A DNA stretch of 64,000 bases, from positions 2,418,001 through 2,482,000 of the forward strand of contig NC_009614.1 of NCBI RefSeq assembly GCF_000012825.1, given 5' to 3'. Below the pieces are notes generated by a model. That model saw nothing but the letters and a program-made list of their open reading frames with translations. It was not told where the DNA came from and made no database searches. Shown piece after piece: positions 9,942 through 20,107 of this stretch. The translations under genes and the position numbers were made by a program. The stretch is from Phocaeicola vulgatus ATCC 8482. Its GTDB lineage: Bacteria > Bacteroidota > Bacteroidia > Bacteroidales > Bacteroidaceae. Position 1 is the first letter of the stretch; each line of letters opens with the position of its first letter.

Positions 9942-11600
9942 TTACTTCTTCTTCTCGGATGTCTGTTTCCAGATACGTACCATATAGAATGCGCAATGTG
10001 TGAACGCAAAGACGAACGAAATAGCGAGCAATGTCTTGTCTTCTTCCCAGCCTACTGTCTGTTGATGCCACAATCCTGTAATAACTGAAAGTACAGACAG
10101 GGCGATTCCTGTCATATTCAATATGGTGAGTCCTTTGCGTCGTTTTACGTTATGCTCCAGCTTGCTGTGTTTTACTCCATAGCAGGCATAAACATCCAGA
10201 CCTATCAGCATCCATAATACCAATCGGATCCAAGTGTCAGCCGGAAGAAACAACATCATACAAAGGCAGGTAAGGATGCCTAAAATCGGTACCGTGGGAA
10301 CAAAAGGAGTTTTAAAGGCACGATGTACGTCAGGCATACTTTTACGCACGATCAATACTGCCGCGCAAACCAATGTGAAGGCGAATAAGGTACCTATACT
10401 GGTCATTTCTCCGGCTACACGTGCCGGAACAAATGCTGCCAGCCCTCCTACAATGACCATGAATAACAAATTACTGTGTGCCGGTGTCCGGTATTTCTCG
10501 TGAATCTTTGAAAAGAAAGGAGGCAACAGTCCGTCGCGGCTCATACTTAGAAATACACGGCTTTGTCCTAGCAAAGTTACCATAATAACCGAGCAGTAAC
10601 CAAACAGGATAGCCAGTACGATGGCCCGGTTCAACCACGGATAATCCGGATGAATTACTCCTGTGGCATCTGCATGTCCCATGTGGTCAATCGCTACGGC
10701 AACAGGTGCGATACCTTGTTGTCCTGCAAAGTCAGAATAATGGGCAACTCCCGTCATTACGTAAGCAAACACCATATAAAGAATGGTGCAAATCAGCAGG
10801 GAACCTAGAATGCCGACGGGCATATCCCGTTTCGGATTTTTTGTTTCCTGAGCGGCTGTACTTACGGCATCAAAACCAAGAAAGGCGAAAAATACAATCG
10901 CTGCTCCACGCAATACACCCGAGAATCCGAACTCGCCTAAAGTACCAGTATTGGCAGGGATATAAGGAACATAATTCTCTGCATTAATGTATTTCCATCC
11001 TAATACAACGAAAATAAGAATCACTGCCACTTTCAGGAACACAATGAAGCCGTTAAAGATAGAACTTCCTTCTGTTCCACGAATCAGAAAAATACTCATC
11101 AGCACTACAATCAGTGCGGCTGGTATATTCACAATACCTCCGTCCCAGGGACAAGCAGCAAGTGCATGGGGGATATTTATCCCCACTCCTTCCAGAAAAA
11201 CAACGAGATATCTGCTCCAGCTGATACTGACGGTAGTAGCGGCAACAGTATATTCCAATACTAGATCCCAGCCGATAATCCATGCTATAAGTTCGCCCAT
11301 TGTAGCATATGAGTATGTATAAGCACTACCTGCTACAGGTATCATGGAAGCAAACTCGGCATAACATAAACCGGCAAAGCAACAACCTATTGCCGCTATG
11401 GCGAAAGATAAAGTAATGGCAGGCCCTGTGTATCCTGCGGCTACTGTTCCGGTGATGGAGAATAATCCGGCACCGATGATAACACCTACTCCTAATGCGA
11501 TCAAGCTCCATGGTCCCAAGACTCTTTTCAGGGTCTTGTTTCCAGATTCATTGGCTTCGGCTTGTAATGCAGCAAAAGGCTTCTTGATAAATAATCCCAT
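9942..11600 (-). CDS. APC-superfamily amino acid permease (cationic amino acid transporter-like)
   Basis: This 552-residue integral membrane protein is a cation/proton-coupled or facilitated amino acid transporter. The start of TM1 carries the APC signature VIIGAGLFSITGTVAAGYTG, and TM3 begins with GLCYAEFASMIPVAGSAYTY, typical of the CAT/YfnA branch. About 12-14 hydrophobic segments are visible. FFAFLGFDAVSTAAQETKNP (about 240-260) matches the conserved loop after TM6. The basic C-terminus (TSEKKK) is cytoplasmic. It is monocistronic with its own -7 box. Substrate (basic or other amino acids) cannot be decided from sequence. Confidence 0.92.
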   Translation of the reverse strand: MGLFIKKPFAALQAEANESGNKTLKRVLGPWSLIALGVGVIIGAGLFSITGTVAAGYTGPAITLSFAIAAIGCCFAGLCYAEFASMIPVAGSAYTYSYATMGELIAWIIGWDLVLEYTVAATTVSISWSRYLVVFLEGVGINIPHALAACPWDGGIVNIPAALIVVLMSIFLIRGTEGSSIFNGFIVFLKVAVILIFVVLGWKYINAENYVPYIPANTGTLGEFGFSGVLRGAAIVFFAFLGFDAVSTAAQETKNPKRDMPVGILGSLLICTILYMVFAYVMTGVAHYSDFAGQQGIAPVAVAIDHMGHADATGVIHPDYPWLNRAIVLAILFGYCSVIMVTLLGQSRVFLSMSRDGLLPPFFSKIHEKYRTPAHSNLLFMVIVGGLAAFVPARVAGEMTSIGTLFAFTLVCAAVLIVRKSMPDVHRAFKTPFVPTVPILGILTCLCMMLFLPADTWIRLVLWMLIGLDVYACYGVKHSKLEHNVKRRKGLTILNMTGIALSVLSVITGLWHQQTVGWEEDKTLLAISFVFAFTHCAFYMVRIWKQTSEKKK

Positions 11601-11634
11601 ATCTTTTTACAACATATTTAGTGATAATTGTGTG

Positions 11635-11642
11635 CAAAGGTA
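11635..11642 (-). promoter_or_regulatory. -7 box for the amino acid permease
   Basis: Reads TACCTTTG on the minus strand, about 35 bases upstream of the permease start. Confidence 0.6.
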
Positions 11643-11688
11643 CGGATAACTGCCCTGAATTACAAGCTATAAGTAAAGGCTATAACGA

Positions 11689-13008
11689 TTATTCGAGATA
11701 TTTCGTTATTCTTCCACTTAGTTGGAGCAGGGAAATTTCACAGACTTTGGTGTTATATTCAGCAGACAAAATACGTTCTTCCGCATCAAGCAGGCTCTTT
11801 TGGGCTTCACGCATCTCGATGCCGGAGAGATCTCCCAGCAGATAACGTTCTTTGGCTATTTCATGGTTTTCACGGGCGGCAACCAGATTCTGGCGTTCCA
11901 AATTTAATAAACGTAAATTATTGCGATAGGCCTGCCACAGATTGCTTAAATCCGCTTTCAAGCCCAATTCCAGCTGTTCTCTTTCCAGTTGCGAGTTACG
12001 TATTTGCAGGCTGGCATTGCGCTTTTCACGGCGACGGTTACCATCCCATAGGTTAATGCCTACGGTAATTCCTCCGTTTAGTCCCCAATTGCTTCTCCGG
12101 CTGGTGGCGTTTGTTTCATATTTGTTGAATGTATAGCCATAACCGGCGTTCAATTTTACATAGGGATAATTACGGGATAGAACCTGACGGTAATCCAATT
12201 GGGCAATTGTTGTATTTTGATCAGCTTTCAGCAGGTTGGCATTCGTCTTGAGGGTGGATTCCCATAATTCATCGTAATTCAGCGCATCATTCACTGTTAT
12301 AATGGAGTCATTGACACGTAGCGGTCGGTTGACTTCCTGTACGGCCATTAACTCGTTCAGGTTGATACGTGAGGTAACCACCAGTTCCTGTTGTTTCATA
12401 TATTGTGCACTGTCTGCATTGAAGTCCACTTTGGCTTGTTGATAATCCAGCCGGGAAAAATTACCGATATGGTATCGTTCTTCTACAATGCGCAGGCGTT
12501 CTTTGGATAAAGACACAGCGTAAAGGAAGTTCTTCAGACGTATTTCCTGTTGTACATAATTATAGTATTCGGCAGTGAGTCCCGCTATGAAGTCTTCAAG
12601 GGTAATACGCGTGTTGGTTTCTCCCTGGCGTTCCAGTTCCTTCAGTTTTTTGTAGGTGGTGCTGATATTGAATCCGTCGAACAGAGTCCAGTTTACATCC
12701 AGTCCGGCCTTTAAGGTTTGGTCGTAGATGTTTCGTTCACTGGCTGTGGTGCCTGTACTTCTACTCTTGGTATCCGTATTGTCCAACGTTCCTGTATATC
12801 CGGCAGACAAATCAACAGTCGGCAGATAACCGGCATTTGCTAATGTGGCATTGTTATGGCTGATCTGTTCTTCATTACGGGTGATACGTATGGAATAATT
12901 GTTTGCAAGTCCTTCCTCCAGACATTTTTTCAGCGTATAAGGATATTGCGCATAGGTGGAAGCCACCCATGCAGTACAGATACATAAAGTTATAATGATT
13001 CGTTTCAT
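11689..13008 (-). CDS. TolC-family outer-membrane efflux channel
   Basis: The 439-residue protein has a signal peptide ending near STYAQ and two outer-membrane efflux protein repeats rich in long amphipathic helices (NNYSIRITRNEEQISHNNA in the first; SQLEREQLELGLKADL in the second). It would form the trimeric outer-membrane duct of a tripartite pump. There is no lipobox. Its ATG overlaps the RND gene stop by 4 bases (13005-13008), so it is translationally coupled as the last gene of the adaptor-RND-TolC operon. The product class is sure; exported compounds are unknown. Confidence 0.94.
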   Translation of the reverse strand: MKRIIITLCICTAWVASTYAQYPYTLKKCLEEGLANNYSIRITRNEEQISHNNATLANAGYLPTVDLSAGYTGTLDNTDTKSRSTGTTASERNIYDQTLKAGLDVNWTLFDGFNISTTYKKLKELERQGETNTRITLEDFIAGLTAEYYNYVQQEIRLKNFLYAVSLSKERLRIVEERYHIGNFSRLDYQQAKVDFNADSAQYMKQQELVVTSRINLNELMAVQEVNRPLRVNDSIITVNDALNYDELWESTLKTNANLLKADQNTTIAQLDYRQVLSRNYPYVKLNAGYGYTFNKYETNATSRRSNWGLNGGITVGINLWDGNRRREKRNASLQIRNSQLEREQLELGLKADLSNLWQAYRNNLRLLNLERQNLVAARENHEIAKERYLLGDLSGIEMREAQKSLLDAEERILSAEYNTKVCEISLLQLSGRITKYLE

Positions 13009-16000
13009 ACAGTTTCTGTTTTAACGTTTCGGTTGGTAGATATATAACTATAAATAGCCGGTACGATATACATGGTCAGGAAAGTAGATACTAACATTCC
13101 TCCCACAACAGCCGTACCCATGGCGATACGTTGGTTGGCGCCTTCTCCTGTTGCGAATGCCAGCGGGATCAAGCCTAATACGGTAGAGGCACTTGTCATG
13201 AGAATAGGGCGCAAGCGTTGCAAAGCGGCATCCCGTATGGCCTGCATCTTGTTTTCACCGGATTCTTGTTTCTGATTGGCAAATTCCACAATCAAGATAC
13301 CATTCTTTGCTACCAGACCAATCAGCATAATAATACCGATTTGGCTGAATATGTTCATGGTAATGCCACCGGTATACATGAAAATCAGTGCTCCTGCAAT
13401 GGCCAGAGGAACGGTAAGCATGATGATGAAAGGGTCCTTGAAACTTTCGAACTGTGCCGCCAGAATAAGATAGATAAGTATCAATGCCAGAATGAAAGCA
13501 AACATCAGGCTGGATGAACTTTCCCGATAGTCTTTGGAGTCTCCCGACAAGGCGGTACGGAAGGTTTCGTCCAAAGTCTGGGCGGCGATTTTATCCATTT
13601 CTTCCAAGCCTTGTCCGATGGTCTTTCCATCTGCCAGTCCGGCAGATACGGTAGCGGAAATAAAACGGTTGTAGTGGTACAATTTAGGAGGAGCTACGGA
13701 TTCTACAAATTCTACCAGATTGTCCAATTGAATCATTTCCCCTTTGTCGCTTCGTATGTAAATAGATTTGATATTGGCCGGTGTATTACGTTGTTGGCGG
13801 TTTATCTGACCCAAAATCTCATATTGTTTTCCATTCATATAAAAATAGCCCATACGTTGTCCGCTGAGACCGTATTGCAGTGTTTCGGCTATATCACGCA
13901 CGGTGGCTCCCATTGTACCTGCCTTATCACGGTTAATATTCACTCTCATTTCCGGGCTGCTGAACTTCAGGTCCACGTCCGCCATCTGGAAAGTAGGGTT
14001 GTCATATACTTTGCTTAAAAAAGCCGGTAATACTTTCTCCAGTTTTTCTATACTGACAGCTTGTAGTACATATTGTACGGGCATACTTCCTCTCCGTCCG
14101 CCGAAAGAAGACTGTTGTTGCACAAAGGCACGTGCTTTCGTCTTGTTGCGGATGGCCTGTGAGATACGTTCGGCAACTTCCATCTGGGTGTAATCACGAT
14201 CTTTGATATCTTTCAATGTGATACGTATATTTCCACTGCCACTGGAAACACGTGCGGTTACAGATTCGGCATCGGGTATAATAGAATCTACCAGATTGTT
14301 GATATCTTCCGTATAATCACGGATGTATTCATAGCTGGCGCCTTCGGCTGCACGGGTATTGATACTTATTTGCGACCGGTCTTCCATCGGAGCCATTTCA
14401 GCGGGTATCTGGACCCAAAGTACTCCGATGGCTATCAACATAATCACTGTAACAGGTATTGCCCATATGCGTCTTTTAAGAAAAGCGTTCAGTGAACGGG
14501 CATATATGCGGTTCATACCTTCAAAGAAAGGCTCTGTCTTTTGGTAGAACCATCCCTGTTTTTCCCGTTTTATCAATAGCTTGGTTGCCAGCATAGGGGT
14601 GAACGTTAATGCGGCAAAGGAAGAAATGATGACCGAACCTGCCACAACGAAACTGAACTCACGGAACAGACGTCCGCTGGTTCCTTCCATAAATACGATG
14701 GGCAGGAACACTGCCACCAAGGTGATAGTGGTGGAGATAACAGCGAAGAAAATTTCTTTTGCCCCTTCTATTCCTGCTTCGAACGGACGCATACCTCGTT
14801 CTATGCGGATATAGATATTCTCTGTCATAACGATGGCGTCATCCACTACCAAACCTACGGACAATACCACCGCCAGCATGGTCAGCACATTGATGGAGAA
14901 ACCTGCTATGTACATCACAAAGAAAGCTCCGATCAATGAAACCGGAATCACGATGCAGGGAATCAGTGTCACGCGCCAGTCGCGCAAGAACAGGAAAATG
15001 ATGATGATAACCAGTACGAACGCTTCATACACCGTACTTTTTACTTCATCAATGGAAGCGCGGATAAACTTAGTGTTGTCAAAGCCATAGCTGTATTTCA
15101 CATCGTCGGGCAAGTCCTTCTTCATCTGCTCCATACGCTGGTATACGGCATCGGCGATTTCGATATGGTTGGCACCGGGTTGTGGAATGACAACGACACC
15201 TACCATCGGCACTCCGTTCATTTTCATGTAACTCTTGATATCTGCCGGACCTAGTTCGGCGTAACCGATATCGCTGAAACGGACCACTCTTCCGCCTACT
15301 TCTTTTAATATGATGTTATTGAATTCTTTAGCGGTGTGCATTTGTCCCATGGTGCGTAAGGTCAATTCTACGGTATTACCTTCAATGCTGCCCGAGGGGA
15401 GTTCTATATTTTCATTGGTTATCGCGTTCTTTACATCTACCGGAGTAATACCATATCCTGCCATTTTGGTGGGGTCGAGCCATAGGCGCATGGAGTAACG
15501 TTTTTCTCCCCAAATAGATACGCTGCTTACATCCGAAATGGTTTGCAGTTGTTCTTTTACGGTCAAGTCTGCTATTTCACTCAGTTCCAACAGAGAGCGG
15601 CTGTCACTTTGGATAGCTACCATCAGGATAGGCGTTGCATCGGCATCAGCCTTGGATACAGTAGGAGGGTCACAGTCGCGTGGCAGGTAACGTTGTGCGC
15701 GGGACACTTTGTCGCGTACGTCATTGGCGGCAGTTTCCAAATCGACGGATAATTCAAATTCCACTGTGATACGGCATTGCCCTTGTTGGCTGACACTGGA
15801 CAAAGAACGGATTCCCGGAATACCGTTGATGTTTTGTTCCAAAGGCTCGGTTATCTGATTCTCGATTACATCGGCATTGGCACCCGAGTAACTACAGGTA
15901 ACAGAGATGATCGGATTATCTACTGAAGGATATTCGCGGACTCCCAATGTATTGTAACCGATCAGTCCGAAAAGTAATATGATGATGGTAAGCACGGTGG

Positions 16001-16040
16001 CAAGCACAGGCCTACGGATACTAAGTTCGGAAATATTCAT
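13005..16040 (-). CDS. RND-family efflux permease (HAE1/AcrB-like)
   Basis: This 1011-residue inner-membrane proton antiporter drives export through the adjoining adaptor and TolC channel. The N-terminus SIRRPVLATVLTIIILLFGL, the porter motif REYPSVDNPIISV, and the TM4 proton-relay pair in GLVVDDAIVMTENIY are all present. Two copies of the TM-rich half flank two periplasmic porter domains. FMEGTSGRLFREF is the usual segment after TM6. The length is near the normal 1030-1050. It lies 19 bases after the adaptor gene and overlaps tolC by 4 bases. A multidrug or bile-type substrate is plausible but not shown by sequence. Confidence 0.96.
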   Translation of the reverse strand: MNISELSIRRPVLATVLTIIILLFGLIGYNTLGVREYPSVDNPIISVTCSYSGANADVIENQITEPLEQNINGIPGIRSLSSVSQQGQCRITVEFELSVDLETAANDVRDKVSRAQRYLPRDCDPPTVSKADADATPILMVAIQSDSRSLLELSEIADLTVKEQLQTISDVSSVSIWGEKRYSMRLWLDPTKMAGYGITPVDVKNAITNENIELPSGSIEGNTVELTLRTMGQMHTAKEFNNIILKEVGGRVVRFSDIGYAELGPADIKSYMKMNGVPMVGVVVIPQPGANHIEIADAVYQRMEQMKKDLPDDVKYSYGFDNTKFIRASIDEVKSTVYEAFVLVIIIIFLFLRDWRVTLIPCIVIPVSLIGAFFVMYIAGFSINVLTMLAVVLSVGLVVDDAIVMTENIYIRIERGMRPFEAGIEGAKEIFFAVISTTITLVAVFLPIVFMEGTSGRLFREFSFVVAGSVIISSFAALTFTPMLATKLLIKREKQGWFYQKTEPFFEGMNRIYARSLNAFLKRRIWAIPVTVIMLIAIGVLWVQIPAEMAPMEDRSQISINTRAAEGASYEYIRDYTEDINNLVDSIIPDAESVTARVSSGSGNIRITLKDIKDRDYTQMEVAERISQAIRNKTKARAFVQQQSSFGGRRGSMPVQYVLQAVSIEKLEKVLPAFLSKVYDNPTFQMADVDLKFSSPEMRVNINRDKAGTMGATVRDIAETLQYGLSGQRMGYFYMNGKQYEILGQINRQQRNTPANIKSIYIRSDKGEMIQLDNLVEFVESVAPPKLYHYNRFISATVSAGLADGKTIGQGLEEMDKIAAQTLDETFRTALSGDSKDYRESSSSLMFAFILALILIYLILAAQFESFKDPFIIMLTVPLAIAGALIFMYTGGITMNIFSQIGIIMLIGLVAKNGILIVEFANQKQESGENKMQAIRDAALQRLRPILMTSASTVLGLIPLAFATGEGANQRIAMGTAVVGGMLVSTFLTMYIVPAIYSYISTNRNVKTETV

Positions 16041-16059
16041 AAAAGTATTTTTTTAGTTG

Positions 16060-17136
16060 TTAGTTAATGGCCTGAAGTTCCACAGGCATTCCCTTACGTA
16101 ATTGCAGTGTACCCGATGTCAGGATGGTATCACCCACAGACAATCCTCGTACAATCTGTACTTCGGCTTCGGTACGAAGACCTATGATAACATCTACAGG
16201 GTCTGCAACTCCGCTACGATAAACAAATACTTTATTTTTACCCATTTCGGGGACAATCGCTTCGGATGGAATCGCTATCGCATCTTCTATTTCTTTTTGT
16301 TTTAATTGAATATCTGCATATCTGCCTGCCAGCAGTTCGCCGTTGCGGTTGGGGTAGATGGCACGGATGTTCAATGAATGGGTTTCCATATCTATACTGG
16401 ATTCGGTTGCATAAACCTGTGCATGATAGGTATCCAGTTTTCCTTCTACTTTGAATTCCAGATTAGTCCCTTTTTTTATTTCCCGGGCATAACGTTCCGG
16501 TACAGCGAACTCTACTTTCAATGGAGTCACTTTGGTCAGTCTGGCTACTACAGTGGTGGGGGAGGCGTATGCTCCCGTACTGACCTGCCTCAATCCGATG
16601 ATACCGTCGAATGGTGCGCGGAGTTCGGTCATGTCAATGTTGGCTTTGATATTTTCGATATCAGCGTTAAGGGTGGCAAGTTCGGTTTTTACCTGTTCGT
16701 ATGCTTCTTTACTGACCGCATCTCGTTTTAACAGGGCGTTTTGGCGGAACACACGGTCTTCGGCTAAAGGTATTTGTGCTTCCAGACGTTTTAACTGAGC
16801 CTGTAACTGCCGGTCGTTTACTTTGGCAAGTAATTCTCCTCGTTTTACCAATGTGCCTTCTGTGAAAAAAATATCGGTGATCTTTCCGGAGGTTTCAAAA
16901 GACAGACTCACTTCTTCGTCAGGAACCAGGCGTCCGGTCACCAATATTTCATCTGTCAGCAAGTGTGGTTTTATGACTTGTGCATTGACTTTCAATGTGC
17001 GTTGCTTGTTTTCTTTAGGCAACGCGTCGGCGGCTGTCAGTTCTTCATTTTCGTGAGGGGTAAATTGATAGATGCCTAGTCCGGCCAAGCCGGCTCCGAT
17101 TAATATAATGATGCCCCATTTGATTCGTTTGTTCAT
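16060..17136 (-). CDS. RND efflux periplasmic adaptor (membrane fusion protein)
   Basis: First gene of the efflux operon, 358 residues. A single N-terminal membrane anchor (WGIIILIGAGLAGLGIYQF) has no lipobox. It is followed by a biotinyl-lipoyl-like segment (GRLVPDEEVSLSFETSGKI), an alpha-hairpin (about 110-170, rich in Leu/Glu/Lys), and a second lipoyl half ending LRAPFDGIIGLRQVSTGAY. The beta-barrel and membrane-proximal domains close the protein (VFVYRSGVADPVDVIIGL). It couples the RND pump to TolC in the periplasm. Confidence 0.95.
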   Translation of the reverse strand: MNKRIKWGIIILIGAGLAGLGIYQFTPHENEELTAADALPKENKQRTLKVNAQVIKPHLLTDEILVTGRLVPDEEVSLSFETSGKITDIFFTEGTLVKRGELLAKVNDRQLQAQLKRLEAQIPLAEDRVFRQNALLKRDAVSKEAYEQVKTELATLNADIENIKANIDMTELRAPFDGIIGLRQVSTGAYASPTTVVARLTKVTPLKVEFAVPERYAREIKKGTNLEFKVEGKLDTYHAQVYATESSIDMETHSLNIRAIYPNRNGELLAGRYADIQLKQKEIEDAIAIPSEAIVPEMGKNKVFVYRSGVADPVDVIIGLRTEAEVQIVRGLSVGDTILTSGTLQLRKGMPVELQAIN

Positions 17137-17183
17137 GTGCCTTTCTATATGGGTTTAATAAATACGTTAATGTAAGATTAGAT

Positions 17184-17222
17184 AAAAAAACGTGGCGTTC
17201 AGTTTAAACGCCACGTTCTTTT
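17184..17222. terminator. Bidirectional terminator between the M28 peptidase and the efflux operon
   Basis: ACGTGGCGTT at 17190-17199 pairs exactly with AACGCCACGT at 17207-17216 over a 7-base loop. Seven A residues on the left give a U-run for the minus-strand M28 transcript. It ends just after the M28 stop, so it terminates rsgA-M28 before the efflux operon. Confidence 0.85.
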
Positions 17223-18242
17223 TTAATATTTTTTTTCGTTTGCCAGTTTCCACATCGCAAGGAAAGAGGCTTTGGTTATATCGACTATCTTCAGCCAATT
17301 GATTTTCTGTGTTTCATCTCCCGGAAGGTGATAATCGGGATGGGCATCAGTGTGATACCATATAATAGGTATTCCCAGTTTGGCGAACGTGCCGTTGTCG
17401 CTGCCTCCCACCGGATTGTCCCAAGCCCGGTAGTCAGGGGATAACTGCAAGCGGTAATCCTCAATATCTTTTTTCAGCCAGTCACCGAAGGCCTGATGGG
17501 CTGCGGTATAGAAGTAAACGAAATAATCGGGCTGGTCCTCCCGGTTGTTACGTCCTATCATGTCATAGTTCAAATAGCCTTTTACCTTTTTAATATCCGG
17601 ATAGTTCATGGCGAAATAACGGGAGCCCAGCAATCCCTTTTCCTCACCATCCCAAAAAGCGAAGATAACGGTACGTTCCGGCTGCTCGCCGGTAGCAAGA
17701 AAAGCACGGGCTACCTGTAATACGGCTTGAACGCCTGATGCATTATCATCTGCACCGTTATAAATCTGATCTCCTTCCAGCATCGGATCGTAGCCTATGT
17801 GGTCGTAATGTGCACCGATAATGACAATTTCATTTGGATTCTTTCCTTCTATTTTACCTAAGATATTACGTAATGCCAATTTTTGATATACCACTTTTTT
17901 CAGTTCCGCAATAGAATCGGGATGTACTTGCCAGCGTTTCCCTTTCACTTGCCGTTCAGCATGATACACGTCAAAGGGCTGTATATAGTCTCCGTCCAGT
18001 GGCTTTATTCCCATCTGTTTCAGGCAGGAAATGATATAATTGCCTGCAATGCGTCCACCTTTCCATCCGGCTTCGCGTCCTTCCAGTTCGTCACAGGCCA
18101 AAAAGCCGATATGTGCTTCGGCTGTGGCACGGTTAATGGTTTCTACTCCTTTTTTTTCAGGAGCTACTTTTTTAGGAGAAGCGGCATTCAGCCCGGTGGT
18201 GCATAATGCAAACAGTGCAATAGCTAAGAGGTGTTTTTTCAT
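17223..18242 (-). CDS. Secreted M28-family zinc aminopeptidase
   Basis: A 339-residue product with a signal peptide (KKHLLAIALFALCTTGLNA). The M28 metal site is complete: His/Asp in GAHYDHIGYD, bridging Asp in NGADDNASG, catalytic Glu-Glu in WDGEEKGLLG, Asp in NYDMIGR, and the last His in WYHTDAHPDYH. It should remove N-terminal residues from peptides in the periplasm or outside. The gene follows rsgA by 13 bases on the same strand and is probably in one transcript with it. The pairing with rsgA may only be positional. Confidence 0.94.
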   Translation of the reverse strand: MKKHLLAIALFALCTTGLNAASPKKVAPEKKGVETINRATAEAHIGFLACDELEGREAGWKGGRIAGNYIISCLKQMGIKPLDGDYIQPFDVYHAERQVKGKRWQVHPDSIAELKKVVYQKLALRNILGKIEGKNPNEIVIIGAHYDHIGYDPMLEGDQIYNGADDNASGVQAVLQVARAFLATGEQPERTVIFAFWDGEEKGLLGSRYFAMNYPDIKKVKGYLNYDMIGRNNREDQPDYFVYFYTAAHQAFGDWLKKDIEDYRLQLSPDYRAWDNPVGGSDNGTFAKLGIPIIWYHTDAHPDYHLPGDETQKINWLKIVDITKASFLAMWKLANEKKY

Positions 18243-18255
18243 AAAGTTGTGGTTT

Positions 18256-19188
18256 TTAGTAAGCGGCGCGATACTTGCCTTCTTCCTTGTCTTCCAACAT
18301 ATTCAGGTAAGAAGTATAGCGTGACTCGCTGATTAGATGTTTCTCCACTGCATCGCGTACGGCGCATCCGGGCTCGTGCCTGTGGGTGCAGTTTCCATAC
18401 TTGCAATGAGCGGAATATTCAAATATTTCTTTAAAGTAATGTCCTACTTCCTCTTCTTCCATATCGAATGTTCCGAAACCTTTGATACCCGGAGTGTCGA
18501 TGATGTATCCGCCGCCGTCTACCGGGAACATTTCGGAAAAGGTTGTGGTATGCATTCCCTTGTTATGGTAATCGGATATTTCACCTGTTTTCAAAGTTTG
18601 TTCAGGTAAAATGGCGTTGATTAATGTTGATTTCCCTACTCCTGAGTTGCCGGAAAGCAAAGTGACCTTCCCTTCCAGGTCTTTTTTCACTTCATCTGTA
18701 CCTATGTTGTTCAGTGCGGAAACTTTGAAGCAAGGGTAACCGATGTATGTGTACAGGTTTATCAGAGCATCCATATAGCGTGTATCATCCTCATTATACC
18801 TGTCTGTCTTATTGAATATCAGTTTGACGGGTACACGGTATGCTTCCGCGGTGGCTAGAAAACGGTCAATGAATATAGTTGAGGTTTCGGGATAATTAAT
18901 TGTAACAATCAGCATACATTGATCCAGATTGGCAGCCAGTATGTGCGATTGTTTGGAAAGGTTGGAGGCGCGCCGGATGATATAGTTCTTGCGGTCTTCT
19001 ATCTCACTGATGAAGGCGGTTCCTTCATTGTTGATAATGATTTGTACATAATCTCCTACAGCAATGGGATTGGTACTCCGAATACCCTTTAAACGGAAAT
19101 TTCCTTTGATCTTGCATTCGATGGTACGTCCGTCTTCTGTTTTGACAAGATACCAGCTGCCTGTGTTTTTTATTACTAGTCCTTTCAT
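18256..19188 (-). CDS. rsgA: Ribosome small-subunit-dependent GTPase RsgA
   Basis: RsgA checks late 30S assembly in the cytoplasm. The 310-residue protein has an N-terminal OB-fold (about 1-75) and a circularly permuted GTPase in which NKTD (126-129) comes before the P-loop GNSGVGKST (180-188) and DTPG (231-234). This order is diagnostic. A C-terminal zinc knuckle reads [15 protein letters not shown]. The start ATG at 19186-19188 fits the OB-fold start [14 protein letters not shown]28 follows at 13 bases. Confidence 0.97.
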   Translation of the reverse strand: MKGLVIKNTGSWYLVKTEDGRTIECKIKGNFRLKGIRSTNPIAVGDYVQIIINNEGTAFISEIEDRKNYIIRRASNLSKQSHILAANLDQCMLIVTINYPETSTIFIDRFLATAEAYRVPVKLIFNKTDRYNEDDTRYMDALINLYTYIGYPCFKVSALNNIGTDEVKKDLEGKVTLLSGNSGVGKSTLINAILPEQTLKTGEISDYHNKGMHTTTFSEMFPVDGGGYIIDTPGIKGFGTFDMEEEEVGHYFKEIFEYSAHCKYGNCTHRHEPGCAVRDAVEKHLISESRYTSYLNMLEDKEEGKYRAAY

Positions 19189-19308
19189 AAATTAAAATGA
19201 AGAATGAAAAATGAAGAAAGAGGAATTGGATCGCACGGACAAAAGCAAGGCTGTGCAGGACAATTCTTCCTTCTTCATTATTATTGCTTCATTATTTTAA
19301 GTTCTTCA
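19189..19308. repeat. AT-rich inverted repeat between frr and rsgA
   Basis: Residual ATGAAGAATGAAAAATGAAG-like repeats lead into an imperfect inverted repeat: 19210-19228 pairs with 19261-19279 at 17 of 19 positions, with a 32-base loop. More TTCATTATT copies follow up to the frr stop at 19309. Similar ATGAA-rich spacers are common in Bacteroides chromosomes (general knowledge). It could end frr transcripts, but no good T-run is seen. Confidence 0.55.
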
Positions 19309-19869
19309 TTAAACCGTCATAATTTCTTTATCTTTCTCTGCTAGAAGTTCTTCAATCTTCGCGATATATTTATCGTGTACTTTCTGAAGTTTGGCTTCCG
19401 CATTCTTTTGCTCGTCTTCGGGCATACCCTCTTTAACGGCCTTTTTCAGTGTGTCTATAGCGTCACGGCGTGCGTTGCGTATACTTACTTTTGCGGTTTC
19501 GCCTTCGCCTTTACATTGTTTGGCCAGTTGCTTGCGGCGTTCCTCTGTCAATGGCGGAATACCCAAACGGATAATTTCACCGTTGTTTTCGGGAGTGATG
19601 CCCAGATCAGAGTCCATGATAGCTTTTTCGATGATACGGAACATACTTTTGTCCCATGGCTTGATGGCGATACTGCGTGCATCGGGAGTAGTCACGGCAG
19701 CTACATTACTGATGGGAACCATGCTTCCATAAGAGTCAACACGAATGCCGTCCAGCAACCGGGTACTGGCTTTTCCTGCACGAATGTGCGCTAAGGCTTC
19801 TTCCAAATACATAACGGCCATGTCCATTTTCTCTTGTGCGTCGTTGATGCAAGTTTTTGCGTCTATCAT
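19309..19869 (-). CDS. frr: Ribosome recycling factor
   Basis: Frr, together with EF-G, splits post-termination ribosomes. The length of 186 residues is standard. Typical segments are [45 protein letters not shown], and the C-terminal coiled helix ending [14 protein letters not shown] (the long segment is given as separate pieces of one conserved stretch). It often lies with pyrH in other bacteria, but here pyrH is 10 kb away. A TACTTTTG -7 box lies 46 bases upstream on the minus strand. Confidence 0.97.
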   Translation of the reverse strand: MIDAKTCINDAQEKMDMAVMYLEEALAHIRAGKASTRLLDGIRVDSYGSMVPISNVAAVTTPDARSIAIKPWDKSMFRIIEKAIMDSDLGITPENNGEIIRLGIPPLTEERRKQLAKQCKGEGETAKVSIRNARRDAIDTLKKAVKEGMPEDEQKNAEAKLQKVHDKYIAKIEELLAEKDKEIMTV

Positions 19870-19914
19870 ACTGTTCTGTTATTTAAGTTGTTTATTGATT
19901 CGTTTTAAGTGAAA

Positions 19915-19922
19915 CAAAAGTA
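19915..19922 (-). promoter_or_regulatory. -7 box for frr
   Basis: Reads TACTTTTG on the minus strand, 46 bases before the frr start codon. Confidence 0.5.
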
Positions 19923-20038
19923 ATTTATTTTTTGATTATCTGCAATAAAAGAGAGATGATTTTATATTTCTAACGGCTCTTTACCTTATCATCACCAGTT
20001 TAAGTTGTTGGGGCTTTATTAAAAACAAATGAAAAGTT

Positions 20039-20069
20039 TTTGTGTTTTATCGGATAACAGCTATCTTTG
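20039..20069 (+). promoter_or_regulatory. Promoter (-33 and -7) for the AAA-ATPase/nuclease gene
   Basis: TTTG at 20039-20042 and TATCTTTG at 20062-20069 are separated by 19 bases, the consensus Bacteroides layout. The start codon lies 38 bases downstream. It is one of the best promoters in the window. Confidence 0.7.
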
Positions 20070-20107
20070 TTTCTATCCCATAAGCAGAATTAGAAAACAA
20101 TGAGAAT

